A stretch of 25,714 nucleotides of DNA, from positions 1 through 25,714 of IMG/VR virus record IMGVR_UViG_3300021963_000587. The stretch is one strand, 5' to 3'. The notes beneath the pieces were generated by a model that had not been told where the DNA came from, did no database searches, and saw only the letters and a program-made list of their open reading frames with translations. How positions within the stretch are numbered: position 1 is the first letter of the stretch; every line of letters starts with the position of its first letter. Made by a program: the position numbers and the translations under genes. Shown one piece after another: positions 1-5,354 of the stretch. This DNA is from a virus.

Positions 1-6
1 TTCCCC

Positions 7-393
7 CTAATACCAGCCGTAGCCGGTCTTTTGTTTTTGGTGTCTCCAATGTTTCCATGCCGCGCATGGCCCACCGGATCCGTATTTGCGTCCAATATAC
101 GCCAATGCCGCGATAGTTTGTGACACCCGGCTCTCGGGGTGTCGCATTCCTAGATTGCGGTATGTGCCTTCTAGAAGTTGGCCCACGCCTGCTGCGCTTG
201 ATGTGGGGTTATTGACCGATCTCCACGCGCTCTCTTTGCCTACGAGCTGCGTGAAACATTTGAACTGATCTGTGGTCAATAATTCGCGTGCGAGCTGCTT
301 TGGGTCGATGTTTTGCATCGCTGTGCGCTCTTTGTAAACCACCGGAATCGCCGGGGTTGGATTCAGGGCTGTACTGAAGATCGTGCTGGTCAT
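7..393 (-). CDS. Lytic transglycosylase-like cell wall hydrolase
   Basis: The 128-residue product has the C-terminal pattern of small actinobacterial lytic transglycosylases. A GKESAW segment carries the likely catalytic Glu54, AAGVGQLLEGTY follows, and the protein ends in a YGSGGPCAAWKHW...GWY tail. Enzymes of this type cut the glycan strands of peptidoglycan outside the membrane. The ATG at 393 overlaps the whiB stop as ATGA, so translation is probably coupled. No secretion signal fits inside the protein from this start. The frame stays open for 87 bases upstream and there encodes a basic stretch followed by a hydrophobic one, but without a start codon (see the entry at 394-484). The true product may therefore be longer. 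Fold assignment is fairly sure; the start is not. Confidence 0.7.
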   Translation of the reverse strand: MTSTIFSTALNPTPAIPVVYKERTAMQNIDPKQLARELLTTDQFKCFTQLVGKESAWRSVNNPTSSAAGVGQLLEGTYRNLGMRHPESRVSQTIAALAYIGRKYGSGGPCAAWKHWRHQKQKTGYGWY

Positions 394-854
394 TGCGCTG
401 ATCCCAACGATTGCGATGAATCGGCGGACTGTGTATCTGTTTTCGGGTTTGATTGGTTTTCTCGCTTTCTCGCCCTGTTTTCATCTGAAAATATTCGGTA
501 GACCGAATGGATCTTGATGCCAACAATTTGAGCGATATCTTCGGTTGAGACTCCCCTGTTGCGTAGTTTTAGTACGCGTTCTTTCCTCTTGAGAATTTCT
601 GTTCTCTTAAGAACGACGCCTCTCTCGGTTGGCGTTTTGCCACCCCAGATGCCGTACGGGATCTCTTCTCTAATTGAGTATTCCAAGCATTCCTTTCTTT
701 CTACGCAGCTTTGGCAAATCGCCCGAAGCTGTGGGAGACGCTTTGTCTCTTCTGTTTTCCCATCCGGGAAGAATAAATCCTGATCCTCTAAATCTGCACA
801 GAGTGCGTTTTCGAATAAAGGGATCGTGTTGAGAAATAGTTGCGGACGGATCAT
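390..854 (-). CDS. whiB: WhiB-family transcriptional regulator with C-terminal helix-turn-helix
   Basis: WhiB proteins are actinobacteria-specific regulators that bind a [4Fe-4S] cluster and act with the housekeeping sigma factor. The 154-residue product has the four cluster cysteines C19, C47, C50 and C56 (C-X27-C-X2-C-X5-C), the FFPDG segment and the GIWGG turn at 68-72. Residues about 90-122 (KERVLKLRNRGVSTEDIAQIVG...) look like a helix-turn-helix, and the tail is polar. The start at 854 was chosen because AGAGGA precedes it and ATGA overlaps the stop of the nuclease gene; an in-frame ATG at 872 is less well placed. Phage WhiB proteins are known to interfere with host WhiB regulation, so a role in host control or early/late switching is plausible. 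Confidence 0.9.
   Translation of the reverse strand: MIRPQLFLNTIPLFENALCADLEDQDLFFPDGKTEETKRLPQLRAICQSCVERKECLEYSIREEIPYGIWGGKTPTERGVVLKRTEILKRKERVLKLRNRGVSTEDIAQIVGIKIHSVYRIFSDENRARKRENQSNPKTDTQSADSSQSLGSAQ
394..484 (-). other. Signal-peptide-like extension in frame with the transglycosylase, start codon out of frame
   Basis: Reading upstream of the ATG at 393 in the same frame, the 29 codons up to a TGA at 483-481 give a basic segment (KARKPIKPENRYTVRR) and then FIAIVGISAM, continuing into TSTIFSTAL. This is the shape of a signal peptide or membrane anchor. No ATG, GTG or TTG occurs in it. An ATG at 484-482 followed by four A's (478-481) is one base out of register. With three A's the protein would begin MKQGEKARK and run unbroken into the enzyme. 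This could be slippage on the A run, a natural frameshift, or a base-call or assembly error. The segment overlaps the whiB C-terminus in another frame. Confidence 0.45.
493..508. repeat. 16-bp inverted repeat inside whiB, upstream of the out-of-frame ATG
   Basis: Two perfect 7-base arms (ATTCGGT / ACCGAAT) are separated by two bases. The element lies within the whiB coding sequence and, on the minus strand, ends eight bases before the ATG at 484 discussed for the transglycosylase. It could be a protein binding site or a small RNA hairpin; chance cannot be excluded. Confidence 0.3.
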
Positions 855-1201
855 TGGTTCCTCTTGATCCATTGCTCTAGGTTTTCTACCACCCAGGCTT
901 TTTCAATGCCGGCGTTGCGTCGTTTAATAATTACATACGCCGGGGGTGTTTGTTCTAATCCACGCGCTTTGGCGTAGTTAGTCGCTTCTGTTGTTGCTTC
1001 TTCCCAGAAGGCTGGAAGCGATATCGCTTTGCGATTCTTGAGTTCAAGTATAAAGGTTTGGCCTGAAATTATACAGACGATATCGCCTTCGTCTTTGCTG
1101 CCGGCTTTCGTCAATCTTTCAGCTGTTGCCCCAACGGATCGCAACCACTTCATCACTGCGGTTTCGAATAATGCGCCTTTGCGTCCGTTTGGGTTTGCCA
1201 T
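851..1201 (-). CDS. PD-(D/E)XK nuclease, Holliday-junction-resolvase-like
   Basis: The 116-residue product begins with a KGALFETAV helix containing E13. It continues with AERLTKAGSKDEGDIV, where D40 is a likely metal ligand, and FILELKNRKA, where E53 and K55 form the E-x-K half of the motif. This E...D...E-x-K layout is that of archaeal-type Hjc and phage resolvases and of small PD-(D/E)XK nucleases. It probably cuts branched DNA during recombination or before packaging. Its start codon directly follows the stop of the upstream gene and its TGA overlaps the whiB ATG, so it sits inside one operon. The fold is likely; the exact substrate is inferred. Confidence 0.75.
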   Translation of the reverse strand: MANPNGRKGALFETAVMKWLRSVGATAERLTKAGSKDEGDIVCIISGQTFILELKNRKAISLPAFWEEATTEATNYAKARGLEQTPPAYVIIKRRNAGIEKAWVVENLEQWIKRNQ

Positions 1202-1537
1202 TTACTTTACGAGTTCCAATCGTGGGCTTCTGCGAGCTGCAACGTTGCGCACGATGTCTTGTGCTAAATCAAGCGCTTCGTTTTCGCTCATTGATGCGAT
1301 CAATAAAACTGTATCCGGAAGTGCTTGTCGTAACTTCTCATAATCCAACCATCCGATGTCGGTTGATAATTTGATGCCTTCTCCGGCTTGTGTCAGAGCT
1401 GCGATGTAGTCGCCGTTGGCTTCCTTGCCTGCTTCTTCGAGCAGATCTAGAACGGCATCTTGTTCTTCCAAATATAAAGCGATGCGTCCTTCGTCGTTGG
1501 TGTGTACTGAAAAGAGTGGGCGTCGATCTAAACTCAT
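1202..1537 (-). CDS. Unknown protein of the leftward early operon
   Basis: A 111-residue soluble, acidic protein that I do not recognise. It begins MSLDRRPLFSVHTNDEGRIA, has a helical acidic stretch (residues about 22-42, LYLEEQDAVLDLLEEAGKEA) and ends in a basic RSPRLELVK. No catalytic motif, cysteine pair or membrane segment is visible. Its ATG overlaps the stop of the small membrane protein gene upstream and it is followed without a gap by the nuclease gene, so co-translation is likely. Position alone suggests an accessory role in DNA metabolism or regulation; nothing in the sequence fixes this. Confidence 0.75.
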   Translation of the reverse strand: MSLDRRPLFSVHTNDEGRIALYLEEQDAVLDLLEEAGKEANGDYIAALTQAGEGIKLSTDIGWLDYEKLRQALPDTVLLIASMSENEALDLAQDIVRNVAARRSPRLELVK

Positions 1538-1692
1538 TTTTCGAGCGCCTTCTTGATCCGCTTCTGCTTGCCTTCGTACTGCTGTGCTTCCTCGATCTCT
1601 TTGGCGATCGGATCGTCTGCGTACTTGAGCAATAGGTAAACGATTCCGCAGGCGGCTATGGCCCCGGCGAAGATCAGATATTGCGTTTGCAT
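1534..1692 (-). CDS. Small single-span membrane protein, first gene of leftward early operon
   Basis: This 52-residue frame starts MQTQYLIFAGAIAAC with a hydrophobic span at about residues 5-23 (LIFAGAIAACGIVYLLL). A charged, probably helical tail follows and ends KRIKKALEK. The ribosome site is GGGGG, six bases before the ATG, preceded by the leader element found at other operon heads. Its TGA overlaps the ATG of the next gene. An N-out or N-in orientation cannot be decided. One span plus an amphipathic charged tail is seen in many phage proteins acting at the host membrane, including superinfection-exclusion proteins and anti-holins, but no family match is claimed. Confidence 0.7.
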   Translation of the reverse strand: MQTQYLIFAGAIAACGIVYLLLKYADDPIAKEIEEAQQYEGKQKRIKKALEK

Positions 1693-1695
1693 TGG

Positions 1696-1710
1696 TTCCC
1701 CCTTGTTTGG
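1696..1710 (-). promoter_or_regulatory. Shared leader / ribosome site element, copy B
   Basis: On the minus strand this reads CCAAACAAGGGGGAA and ends three bases before the ATG at 1692. The identical 15 bases occur at 25646-25660 before the methyltransferase gene, and a copy lacking one base lies at 17964-17977 before the glycosyltransferase gene. The G run is the Shine-Dalgarno sequence; the conserved CCAAACAA in front suggests an additional 5' leader function. Confidence 0.6.
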
Positions 1711-1718
1711 TGGGCCTG

Positions 1719-1761
1719 TGGCCCTGGTCGGCTTATTGTGCCTTGCTCTGGCCCTGATCGG
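1719..1761. repeat. Pair of 13-bp direct repeats, 30-bp period
   Basis: TGGCCCTGGTCGG (1719-1731) and TGGCCCTGATCGG (1749-1761) differ at one base and start 30 bases apart, about three helical turns. This is a possible pair of operator sites in the divergent control region. Partial similarity to nearby GGGCCTG sequences means simple composition bias is also possible. Confidence 0.4.
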
Positions 1762-1944
1762 TCGCCGACACGCCGTTTGCTGGTTCCTGGTGCCTATCCC
1801 ACGCCTGTGGGCCTGGCGTTCACAGGAATAACACCGCAGGAGTTCACTTTCATTGTGTGGTTTTGTATTGCTGTTTGTCCATACCTATGCCAAGATTCTC
1901 TTATCGGCAAGGAGCGAATGTCTCGGCCGGTGGGGGGTAATAAA

Positions 1945-2250
1945 ATGTCAGTGTTAAATCTTGAAGATGTGATCGTTGAAGTTGCTACCGAGCTTGCGAT
2001 CTCTGGCGAGTGCGATCTTCCTTTGGATAACCAGTGGGGTGGCGTAGATCTAGTTGCCCCTGGTTATTACGAAGGTGTTGAAGATCCAAAGCGTTTAGTT
2101 TTCACAAACGGTGTTCGCTTTGCAATTGAAGATAATGTAATTCATATTTACAAAGCAGAGAATTACGGCATCGTTGCTCACGCTACTTTCGTTGCTTCTC
2201 TTGCTTCTTTATCTTCCGTCCTTGTTGCTGTTGCGAAGGAGTGGATCTAA
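1945..2250 (+). CDS. Unknown 101-residue protein, first gene of rightward micro-gene operon
   Basis: The product is acidic and mixed alpha/beta and I do not recognise it. It starts MSVLNLEDVIVEVATELA. Its second half contains a beta-like FTNGVRFAIEDNVIHIY segment, followed by a hydrophobic helix (about residues 81-97, ATFVASLASLSSVLVAVA). The start at 1945 is preceded by GGGGGG seven bases upstream, matching the G-run ribosome sites used elsewhere here. An in-frame ATG at 1918 has AAGGAG only three bases away and would add nine residues; I consider it less likely. The stop overlaps the next ATG as TAATG. It is probably an early gene. Confidence 0.75.
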   Translation: MSVLNLEDVIVEVATELAISGECDLPLDNQWGGVDLVAPGYYEGVEDPKRLVFTNGVRFAIEDNVIHIYKAENYGIVAHATFVASLASLSSVLVAVAKEWI

Positions 2251-2486
2251 TGTCTCAGCGTTTATGGGTTTCTGATAATGGCGATGTTCTTTGCGAAGAG
2301 CACACAGGTACATATCTTCGTTGCGCAATTGAAGCAAAGCCGAAGGCGTGGTCACATAGCACTCCGCTTGGCGATTGGTCGCTGTATTTCACGCATCTTA
2401 TCGGTGGTCAGAATTTAGTTTGCGAGACTTGTGTTCCTTGGAATTCTCCTGATCATCCTTATAACAAATTGAAAGCAGGTGCATAA
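2250..2486 (+). CDS. Small Cys/His-containing protein (possible zinc-binding)
   Basis: A 78-residue product beginning MSQRLWVSDNGDVLCEEHTG. It has C-X2-H near residue 15 and C-X2-C (LVCETCVPW) near residue 60, which together could bind one zinc ion. The ribosome site AAGGAG lies ten bases before an ATG that overlaps the preceding stop (TAATG). Its own TAA overlaps the next ATG. No family is recognised. Two half-sites separated by about 42 residues suggest a small treble-clef or zinc-ribbon-like fold, by inference only. Confidence 0.75.
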   Translation: MSQRLWVSDNGDVLCEEHTGTYLRCAIEAKPKAWSHSTPLGDWSLYFTHLIGGQNLVCETCVPWNSPDHPYNKLKAGA

Positions 2487-2608
2487 TGAATCTCTGCCCT
2501 AAATGCAAAACTGAAATGCATGGCGTTTCGATCTATGTCTGGGATCGTGGGAAGTTCATGCACTACGAAGAATGCCCAAGTTGCAATTACAAGACGGGGG
2601 CAAAGTGA
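2486..2608 (+). CDS. 40-residue zinc-ribbon-like protein
   Basis: The frame starts MNLCPKCKTEMHG and ends ECPSCNYKTGAK. Two C-P-x-C knuckles about 26 residues apart are the classic layout of a zinc ribbon. The start overlaps the previous stop (TAATG) and the TGA overlaps the next ATG (TGATG). With 40 residues there is little beyond the metal site. Small zinc ribbons often contact nucleic acid or RNA polymerase, but no target can be read from the sequence. Confidence 0.75.
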   Translation: MNLCPKCKTEMHGVSIYVWDRGKFMHYEECPSCNYKTGAK

Positions 2609-2730
2609 TGAGTTGGTACGACATGCATGAATGCGTCTGCATCGGGTGCAAGGAAACATTTCGATCGATCGAGAAGATAAACGTCTGCTTGCCTTGCTTT
2701 GAGGCTCAATTAGCGAATGGGGATAAATGA
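2608..2730 (+). CDS. 40-residue cysteine-rich protein (zinc-finger-like)
   Basis: The product starts MSWYDMHECVCIGCKE and contains C-x-C-x2-C, then a second knuckle CLPC about 16 residues later, giving five cysteines in 40 residues. It is sandwiched between overlapping start and stop codons of its neighbours (TGATG on both sides). It resembles the adjacent zinc-ribbon protein in size and spacing but shows no clear sequence identity to it. A metal-binding role is likely; the biological role is unknown. Confidence 0.75.
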   Translation: MSWYDMHECVCIGCKETFRSIEKINVCLPCFEAQLANGDK

Positions 2731-2852
2731 TGGCTGTCACATACAAGATAACTGCCGAAGTCGATCAGCAATGGTTCGATATTCTGAATCAGGTCACTCG
2801 TCATCAAGATGGATTCGTATGGGTTAAAGTCGAGAAAAGTGAGGACAAGTGA
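2730..2852 (+). CDS. Unknown 40-residue protein
   Basis: The frame runs from MAVTYKITAEVDQQW to VWVKVEKSEDK. A beta strand, a short helix and a second beta strand would fit; there are no cysteines or membrane segments. It is coupled by TGATG overlaps at both ends. It is the third consecutive gene of exactly 40 codons plus stop. No homologue is recognised, and confidence that it is a gene rests on the unbroken chain of overlaps. Confidence 0.65.
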   Translation: MAVTYKITAEVDQQWFDILNQVTRHQDGFVWVKVEKSEDK

Positions 2853-3025
2853 TGGGTGCAATGAAAGCTCTTCTTATTGATATTAATGAGGCTATGGAAT
2901 TGGCTGGTCGCAATCTTGTCGACGCAGCGGATTCGCAGGATCCTGAATTGATGGAGGCGGTTATGGTGAATGTCTTGTCTGCCCTGCCTTCTTATTTGGA
3001 AGTTTTGCGCCAGGTGAAGCCATGA
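2852..3025 (+). CDS. Unknown 57-residue helical protein
   Basis: The product begins MGAMKALLIDINEAMELAGR and appears wholly helical: two amphipathic helices joined by a DSQDPE turn, ending LRQVKP. It is acidic and without cysteines. The start overlaps the previous TGA and its stop overlaps the next ATG (ATGA). A small helical hairpin of this kind may dimerise or bind a protein partner. No family is recognised. Confidence 0.65.
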   Translation: MGAMKALLIDINEAMELAGRNLVDAADSQDPELMEAVMVNVLSALPSYLEVLRQVKP

Positions 3026-3180
3026 GAATGGATCGCAAGTTTGTCCGTCGCCGTCGCGTCGCCCTTGTCATCGCCTTGGTTGCACTAGTGGCTTTGACGT
3101 ATGGCACTCGCGATCTGTGCTGGACTGGTTCTGGCTATGGCTCTTGTTCTGCGATGATCGACGGGGTGATTGGCAAATGA
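3022..3180 (+). CDS. Small secreted or membrane-anchored protein
   Basis: A 52-residue frame with a strongly basic N-terminus (MRMDRKFVRRRR), a hydrophobic span at about residues 13-25 (VALVIALVALVAL) and a short outer part with two cysteines (LCWTGSGYGSCS), which could form a disulfide outside the membrane. The arrangement is a signal anchor with positive-inside topology. It overlaps both neighbours by ATGA. It could act on the host envelope, for instance in superinfection exclusion; this is inference only. Confidence 0.7.
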   Translation: MRMDRKFVRRRRVALVIALVALVALTYGTRDLCWTGSGYGSCSAMIDGVIGK

Positions 3181-3362
3181 CACACGATGAATTGTTAGCA
3201 GCTCTTGCTTACACGCCCCACACGGATCCAAATGGTGCCAAAATGCACGCCGCCCTTCGTGCAATAGTGCAATTGCATAACTGCATGAATAAATACTGCG
3301 GTAATTGTGGAATGGCATCTCCATGTTTCACTATTCAGGCTATTGAGAAGGAGTTGAAATAA
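3177..3362 (+). CDS. Small cysteine-rich protein
   Basis: A 61-residue product beginning MTHDELLAALAYTPHTDP. Its C-terminal half holds a cysteine cluster HNCMNKYCGNCGMASPC (C-x4-C-x2-C-x5-C). Four closely spaced cysteines could bind zinc or an iron-sulfur cluster. The start was placed at 3177 because ATGA overlaps the previous stop; a longer frame from 3117 would run inside the previous gene. The TAA overlaps the next ATG and AAGGAG precedes that gene. Confidence 0.75.
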   Translation: MTHDELLAALAYTPHTDPNGAKMHAALRAIVQLHNCMNKYCGNCGMASPCFTIQAIEKELK

Positions 3363-3493
3363 TGGCCGTTAAGAAAGCGCGTTCTGTCCGGGTGTCCGAC
3401 CAGCTGTGGGCTGCTGTCAAAGCAAAGGCCGCCGCCGATGAGAAGTCTGTTTCTGAAGTGATCGTCGATGCGCTCAAGGCCTACATAAAGTGA
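3362..3493 (+). CDS. Ribbon-helix-helix (CopG/Arc-type) transcriptional regulator
   Basis: The 43-residue product starts MAVKKARSVRVSDQLWAAVK. It has the ribbon-helix-helix pattern: a basic beta strand (ARSVRVS), a first helix (DQLWAAVKAKAAA), then DEKSVSEVIVDALKAYIK with the conserved turn before the second helix. Such proteins dimerise and insert the strand pair into the DNA major groove. It lies near the end of the rightward operon, so it may regulate the divergent control region or the host. The start is preceded by AAGGAG and overlaps the previous stop. Confidence 0.85.
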   Translation: MAVKKARSVRVSDQLWAAVKAKAAADEKSVSEVIVDALKAYIK

Positions 3494-3732
3494 GCTGGTG
3501 GAATCTGCTGGCTGTACCGATCGCTGGCGTCCTTGCCCTGGCCTATGGCCGTCGTATCTTCTTCTGGTGCCTTGTTGCCTTCTTCTTTGGATTCTGGTCG
3601 CTCTTGATCGTGCTGCTGCCCCGGAAGGAGCTGCGCGTTCCCACTCTTCCTACCTGGTTGCTTGTATTTTGGGGCAACCGGCAGATCGCTCGAATAATGC
3701 GACCGATTCGGGATCCGTCCGATCTGATCTAG
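3490..3732 (+). CDS. Membrane protein, last gene of rightward operon
   Basis: An 80-residue protein starting at GTG, whose codon overlaps the preceding TGA (GTGA). It has two adjacent hydrophobic segments at about residues 4-19 and 23-43 (FFWCLVAFFFGFWSLLIVLL), then a cytoplasm-type basic tail ending MRPIRDPSDLI. It ends seven bases before the terminator hairpin. Two spans with a charged tail would also suit a holin or an envelope-modifying protein. A different open frame at 3498-3761 in the same region is a shadow. Confidence 0.7.
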   Translation: MSWWNLLAVPIAGVLALAYGRRIFFWCLVAFFFGFWSLLIVLLPRKELRVPTLPTWLLVFWGNRQIARIMRPIRDPSDLI

Positions 3733-3738
3733 GGTGCA

Positions 3739-3780
3739 GAAAATCCCCCATCGCTTTGTAGACGGCGATGGGGGATTTTC
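3739..3780. terminator. Bidirectional intrinsic terminator between converging operons
   Basis: A perfect 16-bp stem is formed by GAAAATCCCCCATCGC (3739-3754) and its complement (3765-3780) around a 10-base loop. The A-rich outer end on one side becomes a T tract on the other, so the element can stop transcription from both sides. The rightward operon ends at 3732 and the leftward epimerase stop codon starts at 3781, exactly where a shared terminator is expected. Confidence 0.95.
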
Positions 3781-4644
3781 TTATTCTGCGAGCGCTCTGG
3801 CGATTCCTTCTTCCAGGCTGATCTTTGGTTTGTAAATTTCGAGCATCTTTGTCGGATTGCCGACTCTGTATTCGACGCCGCTTGGCTTGCCTGGGTGCTT
3901 CCTGATCGGGGCCAGGTATCCGGCTTGCAACATCGTCATCTCTGCCAATTGAATGAAAGATGTGGCTCTTCCTGTGCAAAGGTTGAGGGTTTTTACTTTG
4001 TTCTTTACCGCTTCGAATGTAGCTGCAACGATGTCGTCGATGTGGATGAAATCTCTGGTTTGCTCGCCTGTTCCCCAAACGTCGAACGGATCGGCTTTGC
4101 GCTTTGCTCGCTCGATCAATGATGGGAATGGGTAATCCAGGGCCTGATCGGATCCGTAGCCGCTAAATGGGCGCAGAACGGTGACGTTGAGGCCTTCGTT
4201 CCTGGCATATCTGGCAAGGGTTTCCCCTGTCAGTTTGGCCCATCCGTAGCTCAAGTCTGGAGTTCGAATATGATCGAGATTGATGTCGTTCTCTCGAAGT
4301 GTTTGCTTGTATGCCAAGCGCTGCAAATAAGTCGGATAAGCCGCCGAGCTGCTGAAATAAACGACGTGCTTGGGCTTTGTTCTTATCGCCCATTGGAACA
4401 TATCGCTGTCGATCGCCAGGTCGGTGGCAACGGCCAAAGGGTTGCCTTCAATCGTGGCTCGGCCGCCGACGATGGCGGCGAGGTGAATAACGACGTCGTA
4501 TCTGGTGTCGTCCTTCTTGAAGAAATCCCTGCAATCGATGCCGTTTGTGATGTCGATGCCGGTGATCTCATGGCCTTTGCCGTCGAGCGCTCTGTGGAAG
4601 GCCCGGCCAACGAAGCCGGCATCTCCTGTGATAAGAATTTTCAT
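3781..4644 (-). CDS. NAD-dependent sugar epimerase/dehydratase
   Basis: The 287-residue product belongs to the extended short-chain dehydrogenase family acting on nucleotide sugars. Visible are the Rossmann loop GDAGFVG (7-13), HLAA (54-57), the SSSAAYP segment near 98, the catalytic Y133-x3-K137 in YGWAK, RPFSGYG near 158 and WGTG...RDFIHIDD further on. The start at 4644 overlaps the upstream stop as ATGA; an alternative ATG nine bases upstream is possible. It is the last gene of the leftward late region and ends at the bidirectional terminator. With the two glycosyltransferases upstream it probably makes a sugar donor for host-surface or virion modification. Confidence 0.9.
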   Translation of the reverse strand: MKILITGDAGFVGRAFHRALDGKGHEITGIDITNGIDCRDFFKKDDTRYDVVIHLAAIVGGRATIEGNPLAVATDLAIDSDMFQWAIRTKPKHVVYFSSSAAYPTYLQRLAYKQTLRENDINLDHIRTPDLSYGWAKLTGETLARYARNEGLNVTVLRPFSGYGSDQALDYPFPSLIERAKRKADPFDVWGTGEQTRDFIHIDDIVAATFEAVKNKVKTLNLCTGRATSFIQLAEMTMLQAGYLAPIRKHPGKPSGVEYRVGNPTKMLEIYKPKISLEEGIARALAE

Positions 4645-5354
4645 AGCAGCCATTCTGCCAGGTACTTGTCGCTTCCTGTTTCGGCCTTTGCCGTTGACTG
4701 GTCAATGCTGAAAACGAAGCGGTCATCTGCTTCAAGGGCTGCCCCTATGTGGTGCAGGGTTGCCTTCTTTGCGATTGGGAATGGGCGGCGCTTGCTCTGG
4801 CCTTCTGTGGGGGTTTGGTAGCTCTCATCGTGGATCAGGGCGCTGTCCTTGATCAAAGGCCAAATGTGGGCCGCGAGCCAGTCCTGATCGGCGGTGTAAT
4901 AATCGCCTGGTTCTGGTGTTTCCAAATCGGCCGAAATTGCCCTGGTACGAGCTGCAAACATGCCGGCGCTGATCTGGTAATTGTGGCCTGTGGGGTGGTC
5001 TTTCATAATGTGGAAATCGAGGCCGCTTGCCAGAAATTCTTCGTGGGCGATCCGTTCCCGGTGCGTCAACCTGGCGTCTGCGTCGCGGCTTAGAACGACG
5101 TCGAATTCTGGATCTATTAAGGCCTGAAATCTCCAAAGTTTGGCCCTGTGATCTTCTGGCCCTAACTGCTCTTCGAGCTGCACGTGGGGAAATAAGCGAA
5201 GGGTTTGCTTGATGGATTCTGGAACCGATGGCCCGGTGTAGAAGCGCAGGGTGTATCCCTTGAAGTGTCTGGTTGCCAGAATTGCGTTCTTGATCGCGCC
5301 GATCGTGTATCGCTCCTGGTTGCCGTATAACGAATATGCGATGAGCTGCTTCAT
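4641..5354 (-). CDS. Glycosyltransferase-like protein (GT-A type, DxD)
   Basis: This 237-residue protein begins MKQLIAYSLYGNQERY and contains FDVVLSRDADARLTHRE at about 84-100. The D-x-D of RDAD is the metal and sugar-nucleotide binding motif of GT-A transferases. The early SLYG...AIKNAI...LRFYTG order and a later YYTADQDWLAAHIWPLI segment recall family 8-like and related transferases. It overlaps the next gene by ATGA and the previous by the same device, so it is tightly coupled to the epimerase and the other transferase. The acceptor is unknown: host wall polymer, phage structural protein or DNA are all possible. Confidence 0.75.
   Translation of the reverse strand: MKQLIAYSLYGNQERYTIGAIKNAILATRHFKGYTLRFYTGPSVPESIKQTLRLFPHVQLEEQLGPEDHRAKLWRFQALIDPEFDVVLSRDADARLTHRERIAHEEFLASGLDFHIMKDHPTGHNYQISAGMFAARTRAISADLETPEPGDYYTADQDWLAAHIWPLIKDSALIHDESYQTPTEGQSKRRPFPIAKKATLHHIGAALEADDRFVFSIDQSTAKAETGSDKYLAEWLL

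Larger units (their letters stand above)
1693..1944. promoter_or_regulatory. Divergent intergenic control region
   Basis: This 252-base stretch separates the leftward and rightward early operons and must hold both promoters. I find no convincing -35/-10 pair for either direction; TTGTAT (1863) with TATGCC (1886) at 17-base spacing is the best rightward candidate, and it is weak. The region contains a pair of 13-base direct repeats (1719-1731 and 1749-1761) and the shared leader element (1696-1710). No gene is supported inside it. Confidence 0.6.

Noticed and set aside
209-526. Open frame of 105 codons overlapping WhiB and transglycosylase genes
   Set aside because: It lies across two better-supported genes, is Arg/His/Gln-rich as shadows are, and has no ribosome site. 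It is mentioned only because a one-base slip links frames here.
1681-1944. Long N-terminal extension of the first rightward gene
   Set aside because: It is Pro/Cys/Trp-rich, covers the divergent promoter region and overlaps the start of the opposite-strand gene; the start at 1945 has a good ribosome site.
3498-3761. Alternative frame at the end of the rightward operon
   Set aside because: It runs through the terminator stem and overlaps the better membrane-protein frame, whose GTG is coupled to the previous stop.
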